Notes: a model not told the origin generated them from the letters alone. Positions 36,025 to 44,569 are shown, counted from the first letter of the stretch. The stretch: 64,000 nt of DNA from Nocardia sienata NBRC 100364 (GCF_001613205.1 NZ_BDBX01000024.1:62001-126000), one strand, 5' to 3'. Program-made: numbers and translations.

Positions 36025-36903
36025 TCAATTCTGGCGTGGCAGCAGTTCGGTGACGAAACGATCCAGGAAGCCGGCCGGCGATCCGCCCGCCGCCGGGACC
36101 ACTACGAACTTGCTCAGCCCGGCGTCGAGGTAACCGTCGATCAGCCGGTGCAGGTCCGGCCAACTGCCCGCGACCAGGTCGGCGGGGTCGGTTCCGGGAC
36201 GTTGCTGCGCGATCCCCGCCGCCAGGTCGGCCGGGATACCGTCGGTCGCCAGCAGCAGGGTGATCCCGAAATGATCGGCTTCGATCTCTCGCCCGGCCGC
36301 CGCGGCCTCGGCGTTGATCGCCGCCACCCCGGCGGCCGCCTCGGTGGGGGTGAGGAAACTGCCCAGCCAGCCGTCGCCGTACCGGCCGATCCGCCGGAAC
36401 GCGGCGGGTGCGCGCCCGCCGAGCCAGATGTCCAGGGGCCGGGCCGGGCGTCTGCCCACCCGCGCCGCACGCACGGTGAAGTAGTCGCCGTGGAAGTCGA
36501 CATCGTCTTCCCGCAGTACAGCGCGCAGCAGCTGCAGGGATTCGTCGAACACGTCGCCGCGCCGCCCCGCCACCGGGAACAGATCGCGTTCCTGCGGGGT
36601 GGCCGGCTGCAACCCGAACACCGGCAGCACCCGCTTCGGCGCGAGCGCTGCCAGCGAGGCAAGCTGTTCGGCGACCAGTACAGGGTGGCGGCCGGGAAGA
36701 ATCGCCACCGACGTCCCGACCTTCAGATGGCTGGTTCGCGACAGCGCGAAGGCCATCCCGACGGTGGGGTCCACGGCAGGTGCGTAGATCAATTCGGAGA
36801 ACCACAGGGAATCGATTCCTTCGGCCTCCAGCCGATCCACCAGCTCCGGCAGGTCTTCCGGATCGCTGCCGGAGCCGGTACCGACACCGAATCGAATCTT
36901 CAT
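36025..36903 (-). CDS. LLM-class F420-dependent oxidoreductase
   Basis: A 292-residue luciferase-like TIM-barrel protein starting MKIRFGVGTGSGSDPEDLPEL. SLWFSELIYAPAVDP, VGTSVAILPGRHPVLVAEQLASL and LDIWLGGRAPAAFRRIGRYGDGWLGSF (in parts LDIWLGG and GDGWLGSF) are the F420/FMN-binding signatures. CAGGAGTGG precedes the ATG at 36903. F420 is the likely cofactor because fgd is in the same region; the substrate is unknown. Confidence 0.88.
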   Translation of the reverse strand: MKIRFGVGTGSGSDPEDLPELVDRLEAEGIDSLWFSELIYAPAVDPTVGMAFALSRTSHLKVGTSVAILPGRHPVLVAEQLASLAALAPKRVLPVFGLQPATPQERDLFPVAGRRGDVFDESLQLLRAVLREDDVDFHGDYFTVRAARVGRRPARPLDIWLGGRAPAAFRRIGRYGDGWLGSFLTPTEAAAGVAAINAEAAAAGREIEADHFGITLLLATDGIPADLAAGIAQQRPGTDPADLVAGSWPDLHRLIDGYLDAGLSKFVVVPAAGGSPAGFLDRFVTELLPRQN

Positions 36904-37155
36904 CACGCCACTCCTGGTCCGGACGGGTTGCTCGTACGCGACCCTACGGCGCCGGGCCCGAGCGGCCCAGGGCCCCGGTTCGGGCCGGGCGCTCTGCGGC
37001 ATCCTGGCCTGCCGGCCCAACGACCTGCTGCAGCCGGTCGTTGCGCAGGCCGAGCAACCCGGGACCGGCACCGACGGCCGCAACGACGAAGGACTCGGTA
37101 TCGGTGAGCTACGGCCGATCCGCGCTGTGGTGCGCCGGCCACACGAGCCGACCGA
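36904..37155. other. Intergenic, no gene recognised
   Basis: GC-rich sequence upstream of the F420-type oxidoreductase and left of the integrase remnant. It may be older recombinase sequence, but no motif is readable. Confidence 0.35.
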
Positions 37156-37395
37156 GTGACCAGGCGGCAGCCGCGCACCGTCTGCCCGCAAGCCGAGAAC
37201 ATCCGAAGCGAACTCGTCGCCCACGGCATACGACCTCACCACGCTCGCCACGCCGCGATGTTCCACCTCGCTCCGGACCTGATCACACCGAACTCCTCGG
37301 GATCTCACCCACCACCGCCGGCCGCTGGGCCGCTCTGTCCGTCCGAACTCGGGCGCAGTACACCGCGATGCGCCGCAGCGACCGGCCCGACCGTG
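37156..37395 (+). pseudogene. Remnant of a tyrosine-recombinase-type integrase (C-terminal end)
   Basis: One frame reads ELVAHGIRPHHARHAAMFHLAPDL to about 37285. The adjacent frame then continues TELLGISPTTAGRWAALSV and RTRAQYTAMR to about 37375. Together they match the closing segment of actinobacterial phage-type integrases: a GIxxxxARxAA helix, then a LLGIxPxTAxRWAxLA helix and a short tail. One indel separates the frames and no N-terminal catalytic part was found, so it is a decayed fragment of a mobile element. Confidence 0.6.
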
Positions 37396-37523
37396 CACCA
37401 GCCGACCACGATCGCAAGTCCCGGAAACCGCTATAGCGGGCTCTGGTCGAAAGGGCGGCTCTCTGGTGGTGGGGCAGGAGTCGGGAGGGATGCCGGTGCC
37501 GACGAGAAAGTCGCGTTCAGGCC

Positions 37524-38078
37524 TCAGTCGAGGCGCAGACCGAACTCGTTCGCCAGCGCCAGCGCCTGCTCATCGGTGGCCAACACGTAGTAGTTGGTTC
37601 CCGGCTCATCGAGCTCGACCGACCGGAACGTCCTGTGATCATCCGCACCGGGCGGATTGAGATCATGAATGTTGGCCAGGATACCCATGAAGTCGAAATA
37701 GCCATCGAAATCGTGTTGCAGTGACCACTCCACGACAGAGCCGTTGCATACGAACCGAAGGATCTCCCCACCGTCGGGATCGCTGCTCAGCTCGACATCG
37801 TCGACGACGACCGCGCCACCGGTGCAAGCTGCCGCATCGCGCAACAGGTAATCGTAGCTACCCTCCAGATCGTCGACTTTGTCGCCGTGCACCCCGATCG
37901 CCACCCCGAAACATTCCAGTGCATCGGACAAGCCTTCACCGGCCAGCTCGTCGTCCAGCCCTTCGTCCAGCCCGTCGATGTCGCGGAGCACCTTGTGCGC
38001 GGTATCAGTCGAGATCATGCCAAGCGAGACCAACCGAACAGCCAGGGTGTTGTATGTCGCTTTGTACTCTGTCGTCAC
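37524..38078 (-). CDS. Acidic hypothetical protein
   Basis: A 184-residue, strongly acidic, soluble protein from the GTG at 38078 (MTTEYKATYNTLAVRLVSLG). It begins with a helical part rich in Asp/Glu (DGLDEGLDDELAGEGLSDALE) and then has strand-rich sequence with one cysteine pair (AACTGG, RFVCNGS). No family is recognised. Size and acidity are compatible with an immunity or antitoxin-type protein but no partner toxin is adjacent. It lies beside the integrase remnant in a less GC-rich patch, which suggests transfer. Confidence 0.6.
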   Translation of the reverse strand: MTTEYKATYNTLAVRLVSLGMISTDTAHKVLRDIDGLDEGLDDELAGEGLSDALECFGVAIGVHGDKVDDLEGSYDYLLRDAAACTGGAVVVDDVELSSDPDGGEILRFVCNGSVVEWSLQHDFDGYFDFMGILANIHDLNPPGADDHRTFRSVELDEPGTNYYVLATDEQALALANEFGLRLD

Positions 38079-38400
38079 CGGCCGAATCCTGACGCGTTGC
38101 TGCGGCGACCGCAAACCGTGACCATGACATGGCGACCGACAGGGCAGCTTTGCTGACGGTAGCGTTTGCGCCGACCGCTTTCCGGCTTGGTGCGGCACCG
38201 GAAGCCATCTGCCATAGAGCATCTCGCGAATCTGTTCCCGACCCCTTACCCGAATGGGCTCGACATCGGGCTCAGGGGCCAGGGACCCCGATTCGGCGCG
38301 TGGTGACGTCCCGGAATCGCAGCAGAGACCGGGATGGTCGGGGCCGAAACACTACTGCTGCACCAGCGATTCTGCCCATCCATTTCTGAACCGGCGCCGA
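38079..38400. other. Intergenic, no gene seen
   Basis: A lower-GC stretch between the acidic protein and the small peptide genes. No supported coding sequence. Confidence 0.4.
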
Positions 38401-38414
38401 ATACCAGATGGTAT
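38401..38414. promoter_or_regulatory. 14-bp inverted repeat upstream of the small peptide gene
   Basis: ATACCAGATGGTAT has 6-base arms around a GA centre. It is 145 bases upstream of the first small peptide start. It could be an operator; no regulator gene is adjacent. Confidence 0.35.
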
Positions 38415-38558
38415 GTCTCATAGCTTCAAGCCATAACTGCTGCTAGGGCGCTGTTAAAGGTCTCGTCCATCGGCTGTCGGGGGCTTGGGTGAGAGCGCAG
38501 CCGTAAAGTCCGGGCGCCTGCCCGGGCGGACAACGAAACCAGAGAAACGAGGATTGAA

Positions 38559-38651
38559 ATGGGACTGCTCGGTGGTCTGCTGGAACTCGTCGGTAGCGTC
38601 GTCACGAACCTCGCCGCTGTTGTCGGTGACCTCGGCGGCGTCCTCTTCTGA
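38559..38651 (+). CDS. Tiny hydrophobic peptide 1 (30 residues)
   Basis: The ATG at 38559 has GAGGA at 38549-38553, five bases upstream. It encodes a 30-residue peptide starting MGLLGGLLELVGSVV and ending GDLGGVLF. Apart from one Glu, one Asp and one Asn it is Leu/Val/Gly/Ala, with hydrophobic residues spaced as in a membrane-active helix. A strong terminator follows at 38731-38775, so it is probably a separate transcript. A second similar peptide lies 200 bases downstream. No family is recognised; membrane-active toxin, signalling or leader peptide are all possible. Confidence 0.55.
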   Translation: MGLLGGLLELVGSVVTNLAAVVGDLGGVLF

Positions 38652-38730
38652 GTAGGTCGCCCCGCCGACGGATGTGCTCGTGAACACTGCACCTGACGAG
38701 TATTTCCGTGCGGGCGGATTCGCTGTTGGG

Positions 38731-38775
38731 TGCCCGCTCCGGCCCATCGCCGCGCGGTGACGGCCGGAGCGGGCA
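38731..38775 (+). terminator. Strong hairpin terminator between the two tiny peptide genes
   Basis: TGCCCGCTCCGGCC (38731-38744) and GGCCGGAGCGGGCA (38762-38775) form a perfect 14-base-pair stem with a 17-base loop, followed by TTTCG. It isolates the first peptide gene from the second. Confidence 0.75.
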
Positions 38776-38853
38776 TTTCGATGTAGCAACACCTTTCGTG
38801 CCGGGCATCTCGCATACTCCCCGGCGCATTCGCATTCGCTGTGAGGAGTTCAG

Positions 38854-38925
38854 TTGCTTCTGAGTGTTGTCGGACAGCTCATCGGCACGGTGCTGGATCT
38901 CGTTATCGCGCTACTCGTTCCCTAG
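38854..38925 (+). CDS. Tiny hydrophobic peptide 2 (23 residues)
   Basis: TTG start at 38854 with GAGGAG at 38843-38848. The peptide has 23 residues, starts LLLSVVGQLIGTVLD (Met at the start) and ends IALLVP. It is nearly all Leu/Val/Ile with one Asp and one Gln, so it resembles peptide 1 in composition and length. The stop is 70 bases before the cutinase-family gene, so it could be a leader peptide for that gene as well as an independent product. Confidence 0.5.
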   Translation: MLLSVVGQLIGTVLDLVIALLVP

Positions 38926-38995
38926 CGGGGTCCGCGCGAGGCCGATTGCCGCGCGGCACTGGGGCCGCGCCGTTCTGATCAAGTCGGAGGTCTGG

Positions 38996-40804
38996 ATGAG
39001 CCGCGCCCGCACGGCGTTCCAACGAGCGGTCTGTGCTGTGGGGGCGGCGACCGTATCGGTCGCCGCGCTCTCGCTCGGACCACCCGCGGTCGCCCGTGCC
39101 CAGGACGGTGTCGAGGTGGCGTTGGCGGAGGCCGGGGGCTGCCCCGGCCTATTCGTTCTCGGTGTGCAGGGGACCGGCGAGTCCACCCCGGATTCCCCGG
39201 TGGCCGCGGACGCCGGTCTGCTGTCGCTGGTCCTGGGCCCGCTGACCGAAATGCCGATCGGGTCGGCCGTGGGCCGCGCCTATGTTCCCTACCTGGCCGG
39301 TTTCGGCGGCGCACTACCAGGTGCCACCACGGCACCGTATTCCGTCTCGGCGGGTGAGGGGCTGGAACGGTTGCGCGATATGGCCACCGAGGTCGCTCAG
39401 CGCTGTCCGGATTCTCAGCTGGGATTGGTCGGTTACTCGCAGGGTGCGCATATCGTTTCGATGTTCGCGCGCGAGCTGGGCACCGGTGGGGGCGCGGTGC
39501 CGGCCGACCGGGTCGCGGCCGTGGCACTGCTGGCCGATCCCACCCGTGCCCCCGGGGCGCCGGTGTTTCCCGGACTGCCGGACGCCGAACGTCCAGCACC
39601 GGCACCCGGAACCCGAGGCGCGAAACTCTCCGCGCTGCAGGTTTTTCCAAGGCATCCCGCGCCGGGCGGCGGTATCGGGCCATTGCGTGATATCGCGCCG
39701 GACTTCGGTGAACTCACCGGCCGGGTAGCCTCGCTGTGCCTACCCGGTGACCTCGCCTGCGATGCCCCCACCGACGCCCCCCTGCTGCACATGGTGGTCA
39801 ATATCCTCGGCCAGGCCGAACTGCTCCCGTCGGACCCGGTGGCGGCACTGGCGTCGATCGGCGACGGTTTCTCCTCGACGCTCTCGCGCACCGCGACCGC
39901 GGTCGTCACCCACGATCTACGCGGATACTCGCTGGGCACACTGTGTTTGACACCGGAGAAACCGCTCGGCGTCCGGCTGGCCGAAGCCGCCGACCCGCGC
40001 TCGGGCAGCGAACCGCAGGCCCGCGAAGCGCTGCTGAAACTGGGTACCAGCGCGCTCAACACCTTGCTGGCAATCATCGGAATCGCCCTCGAACCCGCCG
40101 AGGTCGCCGGTATCGCCACCGCGCCCGACCCGCTGACCGGTATCGAACGGGCCACCGACGCGCTCGTGGCCGCCGCCCGTCGTCCGCTGCCCCGGCGCAC
40201 CGTGTTCAACCTGATCAGCAAATCGTTCAACGCGCTCGGCCGATTGAGCGCCGAGAACGCCGAACTCCTCGACCCCGGGCTGTGGCTGCGCTACGCGGAT
40301 ACTGTCCGCAAACACGGCGACTATTTCCACGCCGGCTACACGGCGGACGGCCGGCCCGCCGTCGACCTGGTGCTGAAATGGTTCACGGCGGTCGCCGAAG
40401 ACCTCGCCACCGATCGCATCCCCGTCCCGCCGCCGGCGCAGCCGGGTCCCGCCGCTCCCGCAGTCCCCGGCCCCGCTCCGGCCGTCCCCGGCCCCGCTCC
40501 CGCACCACAACGGCCGGCGCCGCAGTCGGCCCCGCTCGTCCGCGAGCCCGATATCCGCAATGTCGCTGTAGGCGCCGAGTCGCCGCCTCGGCCGCGCGCG
40601 GTGGCCGAGATCGCGGCACCACGACTCCTTTACGGCCTGGCCTCGTATCTACTCGGGCTGGTGCTGCTGTCGGTGGTTTCGGCGGGTGCGTGCGGTGCGA
40701 TCAGGGTCGCGCATCGGGGGCACGGTTTTCGGGGACGGCGGCCGTGGTGCGCGGCCTCTGATACGAGGGCCGAAAGCGAGCAGCCGGGTTCGGCCCCTGG
40801 ATGA
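38996..40804 (+). CDS. Cutinase-family exported esterase with C-terminal membrane anchor
   Basis: A 602-residue protein. The signal peptide is residues 1-36 (SVAALSLGPPAVARA). A cutinase-like alpha/beta-hydrolase domain covers about 45-290, with the nucleophile in GLVGYSQGAHIVSMFA. A helical middle region, a Pro/Ala-rich linker (about 490-540), and a membrane helix near residue 555-575 (LLYGLASYLLGLVLLSVVSAG) with a short basic tail follow. Cutinase-like proteins of mycolate bacteria hydrolyse lipid esters at the cell surface. GGAGG precedes the ATG at 38996. It is much longer than a plain cutinase (about 220 residues). Confidence 0.82.
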   Translation: MSRARTAFQRAVCAVGAATVSVAALSLGPPAVARAQDGVEVALAEAGGCPGLFVLGVQGTGESTPDSPVAADAGLLSLVLGPLTEMPIGSAVGRAYVPYLAGFGGALPGATTAPYSVSAGEGLERLRDMATEVAQRCPDSQLGLVGYSQGAHIVSMFARELGTGGGAVPADRVAAVALLADPTRAPGAPVFPGLPDAERPAPAPGTRGAKLSALQVFPRHPAPGGGIGPLRDIAPDFGELTGRVASLCLPGDLACDAPTDAPLLHMVVNILGQAELLPSDPVAALASIGDGFSSTLSRTATAVVTHDLRGYSLGTLCLTPEKPLGVRLAEAADPRSGSEPQAREALLKLGTSALNTLLAIIGIALEPAEVAGIATAPDPLTGIERATDALVAAARRPLPRRTVFNLISKSFNALGRLSAENAELLDPGLWLRYADTVRKHGDYFHAGYTADGRPAVDLVLKWFTAVAEDLATDRIPVPPPAQPGPAAPAVPGPAPAVPGPAPAPQRPAPQSAPLVREPDIRNVAVGAESPPRPRAVAEIAAPRLLYGLASYLLGLVLLSVVSAGACGAIRVAHRGHGFRGRRPWCAASDTRAESEQPGSAPG

Positions 40805-40859
40805 GGAAGCGGACGTAGCCTTTCCGGCGACCTCGGCGACCTCGGCGACGACGCCGGAA

Positions 40860-41237
40860 TCAGGACCTGTTCGGCGACCACCGGCCGTCCGCCTTCGCCG
40901 CTTCGATGGCCGTGTGACCCGGCTCCCGCATCCGGCCCGCGGCGATCAAGCTCTCCGCCTTGCCCTGGTTGATCACCGACCACGGGCTCCTGGGCGTGCG
41001 CGGTGAGTAGCGCTGGAGATAGTGGTGGGCATCGAGGGCGCGGCGGTGGCTGTCGATCCAGCCGTAGCAGAGGGCTACATCGAGGGCCTCGGTGATGGTG
41101 ACGGTGGTGACGGACGCGTTCTTCTTGGCGATCTTCAACCAGATCTCGGCGGCGGTGTCGTGGTTTGCCGAAAGCCACCTCTCGTAGTCCTCGGCGGTAT
41201 CGAAGGTGGCGGCTCGGGTCTGGTCGGCAGTGGACAT
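40860..41237 (-). CDS. YdeI/OmpD-associated family protein, C-terminally short
   Basis: The 125 residues match the N-terminal two thirds of the YdeI family: FDTAEDYERWLSANH, AEIWLKIAKKNAS, TEALDVALCYGWIDSHRRALD, RYSPRTPRSPWSVINQGKAE and EAAKADGRW. Relatives usually continue for 50-70 more residues after this GRW; here a stop follows seven codons later, next to a GTCGCCGAG repeat. It may be a functional short form or a truncated gene. A WYL-type operator (41289-41315) lies 52 bases upstream. Confidence 0.75.
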   Translation of the reverse strand: MSTADQTRAATFDTAEDYERWLSANHDTAAEIWLKIAKKNASVTTVTITEALDVALCYGWIDSHRRALDAHHYLQRYSPRTPRSPWSVINQGKAESLIAAGRMREPGHTAIEAAKADGRWSPNRS

Positions 41238-41288
41238 ATGCGGGCCTCTTCCGGCTGGAGTGTGGTGGTCTGTTTCGATCCTCCAGCG

Positions 41289-41315
41289 ATAAGTGCGCAC
41301 CGAGTGAGCACTTAT
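41289..41315. promoter_or_regulatory. WYL-regulon operator, site 1 (YdeI promoter)
   Basis: ATAAGTGC-N11-GCACTTAT, a perfect inverted repeat with 8-base arms. It overlaps the stop codon of the WYL regulator gene and sits upstream of the YdeI-family gene. The AAGTGC-N11-GCACTT core is shared exactly with site 2. Confidence 0.75.
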
Positions 41316-42265
41316 TTCCGGGCGCCGCCGTAGCGTTCGACCAATTCCGCGCCCAGCACCGCGAGCTCACGGCGCACCGAGTCCGGTTCCACGACTTCCA
41401 CGGTCGCACCCCAGCCCGCGAGTTGTTCGGCGACCGCCCGCGGTGTGTGCGCGGTGAACCGGACCCGGACGCGGCCGTTGGAGGCGGGCCCGGCGACCTC
41501 GCAGTGCCTGCCGTGCCTGTCGCGCAGTACCGGCAGCAACTGTTCGCCGACGAGGACGGTGGCGGAAGTGGTCGCGCGGCGCTGTTCCATCTGTTCGACG
41601 ACCTCGGCCCAGACGGCCGGCAGATCGAGATCGGCGGGCCGGTGCGCTTGCTGATCGATGGGTTCGGCGTGCGAGATCCGATCCAGCCGGAAGGTCCGGC
41701 GGCCGTGCTCGGTGCCGGCCAGCAGGTACCAGACGGCGTCCTTGTCGACCAGGCCCCATGGATCGACCACCCGATCGGTGGTCGTACCCGCGCGGCCCTG
41801 GTACCGCAACGCGACCCGGCGGCGTTTCACCACCGCCTGCTGCAACAGTCGTACCGTCTCGGGGAGTTCGCGTTCGGTGCGGCCCCAGCCTGCCGGATCG
41901 ATCACCACCGCGTCGGCGGCGGCCTCGGCCTCGCCGCGGAAGGTCGCCGGGAGGGCGCGCAACAGTTTGCGCAGGGCCGAGCGCGCCTCCGGGAGCGCCC
42001 CGGCGGACGGGCCGGTGAGCAGGAACAACGCCCGCGCCTCGCCCGCGGTCAAACCGCTCAGATCGGTGCGCGCCCCGCCGACCAGCTGCCAGCCGCCGCC
42101 CCGCCCGGGCTGCGGATATACCGGGACACCGGCGGTCGAGAGCGCCTCCAGATCCCGGCGCGCGGTTGCCACCGACACCTCCAGTTCGGCCGCGAGCTCG
42201 GCGGCGGTGACCCGCCCCCGCGTCTGCATGAGCAGCAGGGTGGCCACCAATCGATCGGCTCGCAT
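41312..42265 (-). CDS. WYL-domain transcriptional regulator
   Basis: A 317-residue protein with an N-terminal DeoR-like HTH_11 (RADRLVATLLLMQTRG, SVATARRDLEALSTAGVPVYPQPGRGGGW) and a central WYL domain (VVDPWGLVDKDAVWYLLAG, RTFRLDRIS). A C-terminal WCX-like domain follows. WYL domains sense ligands, often nucleotides or nucleic acid. It diverges from a VOC-family gene with site 2 between them, and its own 3' end carries site 1. It therefore likely controls both neighbours and itself. Confidence 0.88.
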   Translation of the reverse strand: MRADRLVATLLLMQTRGRVTAAELAAELEVSVATARRDLEALSTAGVPVYPQPGRGGGWQLVGGARTDLSGLTAGEARALFLLTGPSAGALPEARSALRKLLRALPATFRGEAEAAADAVVIDPAGWGRTERELPETVRLLQQAVVKRRRVALRYQGRAGTTTDRVVDPWGLVDKDAVWYLLAGTEHGRRTFRLDRISHAEPIDQQAHRPADLDLPAVWAEVVEQMEQRRATTSATVLVGEQLLPVLRDRHGRHCEVAGPASNGRVRVRFTAHTPRAVAEQLAGWGATVEVVEPDSVRRELAVLGAELVERYGGARK

Positions 42266-42283
42266 GGTCCCATTCTGCCCGGG

Positions 42284-42308
42284 AAAGTGCTCAGAAGTTG
42301 CGCACTTT
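42284..42308. promoter_or_regulatory. WYL-regulon operator, site 2 (divergent promoter)
   Basis: AAAGTGC-N11-GCACTTT lies between the starts of the WYL regulator and the VOC protein. Arms and 11-base spacing equal those of site 1, with only the outermost bases different. Confidence 0.75.
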
Positions 42309-42358
42309 GCTCGCGAGGATGGTGTCACCAGCTCGAACCACGACCGAGGAGAACGACG

Positions 42359-42751
42359 ATGCTGCGCGGAATGACGACAGTGAATTTCTACGCCGACGAT
42401 CTGGCGGCCGCCCGGGACTGGTACACGGAATTCCTCGGGACGCCGCCCTATTTCGCGGTGCCGGGGTACTACGAATTCCGGGTCGGCGACTACGAGCACG
42501 AATTCGGCCTCATCGACGGCGCGCACAAACCGGAGCGCGCCGAACCGGGGCCGGGCGGCGCGATCCTGTACTGGCACGTCGATGACCTGGCGGCCACCTA
42601 CGAGCGCCTGCTGGAGTTGGGCGCCACCGAATACGAGCCGATCACCACCCGCGGCCCGGGTTTCGTCACCGGCTCGGTGGTGGACCCGTTCGGGAACCTC
42701 CTCGGCATTATGAGCAATGCCCACTATGTGCAGGTCCTCGGCCGGAAATGA
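42359..42751 (+). CDS. VOC-superfamily (glyoxalase/dioxygenase-like) protein
   Basis: A 130-residue vicinal-oxygen-chelate fold protein with two beta-alpha-beta modules: TTVNFYADDLAAARDWYTEFLG...YEFRVGDYEHEFGLID and GGAILYWHVDDLAATYERLLELGA...VVDPFGNLLGIMSN. Possible metal ligands include the H in YWHVDD and E in YEFRVG. Function is likely detoxification or antibiotic binding. GAGGAG precedes the ATG at 42359. It diverges from the WYL regulator. Confidence 0.85.
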   Translation: MLRGMTTVNFYADDLAAARDWYTEFLGTPPYFAVPGYYEFRVGDYEHEFGLIDGAHKPERAEPGPGGAILYWHVDDLAATYERLLELGATEYEPITTRGPGFVTGSVVDPFGNLLGIMSNAHYVQVLGRK

Positions 42752-42781
42752 CGCTTCCCGCTCGCCCCGGCCCGCGTCCGA

Positions 42782-43327
42782 TCAGAACAGGGTCGGTTCC
42801 CCGAATCCGGGAGTGCGTTCGATCGCCAGCAGCTTCGATTTCGTATCGATACCGCCCGGCGCCGAGAAACCATGCAGGGAATGATCGGCGGCCAGGACGC
42901 GGTGGCAGGGCACGATGAGGGGAATCGGATTGCTGCCGAGCGCCTGACCGACCGCCTGCGCGGCCCCGGCCGCGCCGCAGCGGCGCGCGACCTCCCCGTA
43001 GCTGAGCGTGTGCCCGGGGTCGATGGCCCGGGTGACCGCGTACACCGCGCGGTGGAACTCCGGCGGTCCGGTGAGGTCGAGCGGTATCCAGCGCAGATCG
43101 TCGAGATCGCCGTCGAGGTGGGCGCGGATGCGGGCGAGCGCCTCGCCGCGCGGACCGGTGCTCGGCTCGGGGACCGGGCGAGCGTCGTCGCCGCGGAACC
43201 CGGCGCCGGGGTCGTAGCCGGGGAGAGAGAAGCGGGCCACGGCGTCCGCCCGCCAGGCGATGGCACAGCGGCCGATCGCGGTGTCGAAATTCGTCGCGTC
43301 CAGCGGCGCGACCGCACTGTCCGGCAT
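42782..43327 (-). CDS. ogt: Methylated-DNA--protein-cysteine methyltransferase
   Basis: Suicide repair enzyme for O6-methylguanine. The 181-residue protein has the active-site LIVPCHRVLAAD near residue 144 and the helix-turn-helix region TLSYGEVARRCGAAGAAQAVGQALGSNPIP (in parts YGEVARRCG and AVGQALGSNP). The end GGIDTKSKLLAIER is typical. ATG at 43327 is chosen. It converges with the VOC gene, with 30 bases between. Confidence 0.93.
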   Translation of the reverse strand: MPDSAVAPLDATNFDTAIGRCAIAWRADAVARFSLPGYDPGAGFRGDDARPVPEPSTGPRGEALARIRAHLDGDLDDLRWIPLDLTGPPEFHRAVYAVTRAIDPGHTLSYGEVARRCGAAGAAQAVGQALGSNPIPLIVPCHRVLAADHSLHGFSAPGGIDTKSKLLAIERTPGFGEPTLF

Positions 43328-43468
43328 ACCGACAGTCTGCTCGTGCCCACCGACAACCACCGGTCCCGGGGCCGATCGCACCGACCCCGTGACTCGGAGC
43401 CGCTGTTGTCATACTGTCAATATGCCCCGCGGGGCTGACACTGGATCGACGACGAACCGAGGTAGGGC

Positions 43469-44569
43469 GTGAGTACACCATCCACCGCCACCAAGCAGGG
43501 CCCGCTCGCGGGCATTCGCGTGATTGAACTGGCCGGGATCGGACCCGGGCCGCATGCCGCGTTGCTGCTGGCCGATCTCGGCGCCGATGTGGTGCGGATC
43601 CAGCGTGCCGGCCAGCTGCCCGGCGGCGCGGACCGGCCGCAGCTGCGCGGCCGCACGGTCGTGGAGGCCAACCTCAAGGACCCGGCCGATATCGAGAAGG
43701 TCCTCGGGCTGGTGGGCAAAGCCGACGTCTTCATCGAAGGCTTCCGGCCCGGCGTCACCGAACGGATGGGACTGGGACCCGACGACCTGCTCGAACGCAA
43801 CCCGCGGCTGGTCTACGGCCGGATGACCGGTTGGGGGCAGGAGGGTCCGCTGGCGGACCGGGCCGGGCACGACATCAACTACATCAGCCTCACCGGCGTA
43901 CTGCACGCCATCGGCCGCAAGGGCGAACGGCCGGTGCCCCCGCTGAACATGGTCGGCGATTTCGGCGGCGGCTCCATGTTCCTGGTGTTCGGTATCCTGG
44001 CGGCCCTGGTGGAACGCCAGAATTCCGGTAAAGGCCAGGTCATCGACGCCGCGATGGTCGACGGGACCCTGGCGCTGTCGAATATGATCTGGGCCTTCCG
44101 CGGTACCGGTGCCTGGTCGTCGGAACGCGGGACGAACCTGCTCGACACCGGTATGTCGTTCTACGACACCTACGAGACCTCCGACGGTAAGTACATGGCC
44201 GTCGGCGCGATCGAGCCCCAGTTCTACGCCCAGCTGCTGGCCGGTCTGGAGATCGACCCCGAGGGCCTGCCCTTCCAGATGGACCCGGCCGGGCAGGACA
44301 CGCTGAAGAAGCTGTTCACCGAGAAGTTCCGCAGCAAGACCCGCGACGAATGGGCCGCGATCTTCACCGGCACCGATGCCTGTGTGAGCCCGGTGCTCAC
44401 TTTCGACGAGGCGAGCGAGAACGAGCATATCGCCGCCCGCGGTTCGCTCATCGAACTGGACAACGTCACCCAGCACGCCCCGGCGCCCCGTTTCTCCCGC
44501 ACTCCCAACGGCGTGCCCACCCCGCCGCCCACCGAGGCCACCCCGATAGAAACCATCTGGGCGAACTGA
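43469..44569 (+). CDS. mcr: Alpha-methylacyl-CoA racemase (CaiB/BaiF family)
   Basis: A 366-residue CoA-transferase-fold enzyme that inverts the 2-methyl stereocentre of branched acyl-CoA esters, for beta-oxidation of sterol side chains and methyl-branched lipids. It begins [31 protein letters not shown] (in parts [14 protein letters not shown] and [10 protein letters not shown]). The catalytic region has [26 protein letters not shown] and [21 protein letters not shown], as in M. tuberculosis MCR. GTG start at 43469. Confidence 0.9.
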   Translation: MSTPSTATKQGPLAGIRVIELAGIGPGPHAALLLADLGADVVRIQRAGQLPGGADRPQLRGRTVVEANLKDPADIEKVLGLVGKADVFIEGFRPGVTERMGLGPDDLLERNPRLVYGRMTGWGQEGPLADRAGHDINYISLTGVLHAIGRKGERPVPPLNMVGDFGGGSMFLVFGILAALVERQNSGKGQVIDAAMVDGTLALSNMIWAFRGTGAWSSERGTNLLDTGMSFYDTYETSDGKYMAVGAIEPQFYAQLLAGLEIDPEGLPFQMDPAGQDTLKKLFTEKFRSKTRDEWAAIFTGTDACVSPVLTFDEASENEHIAARGSLIELDNVTQHAPAPRFSRTPNGVPTPPPTEATPIETIWAN

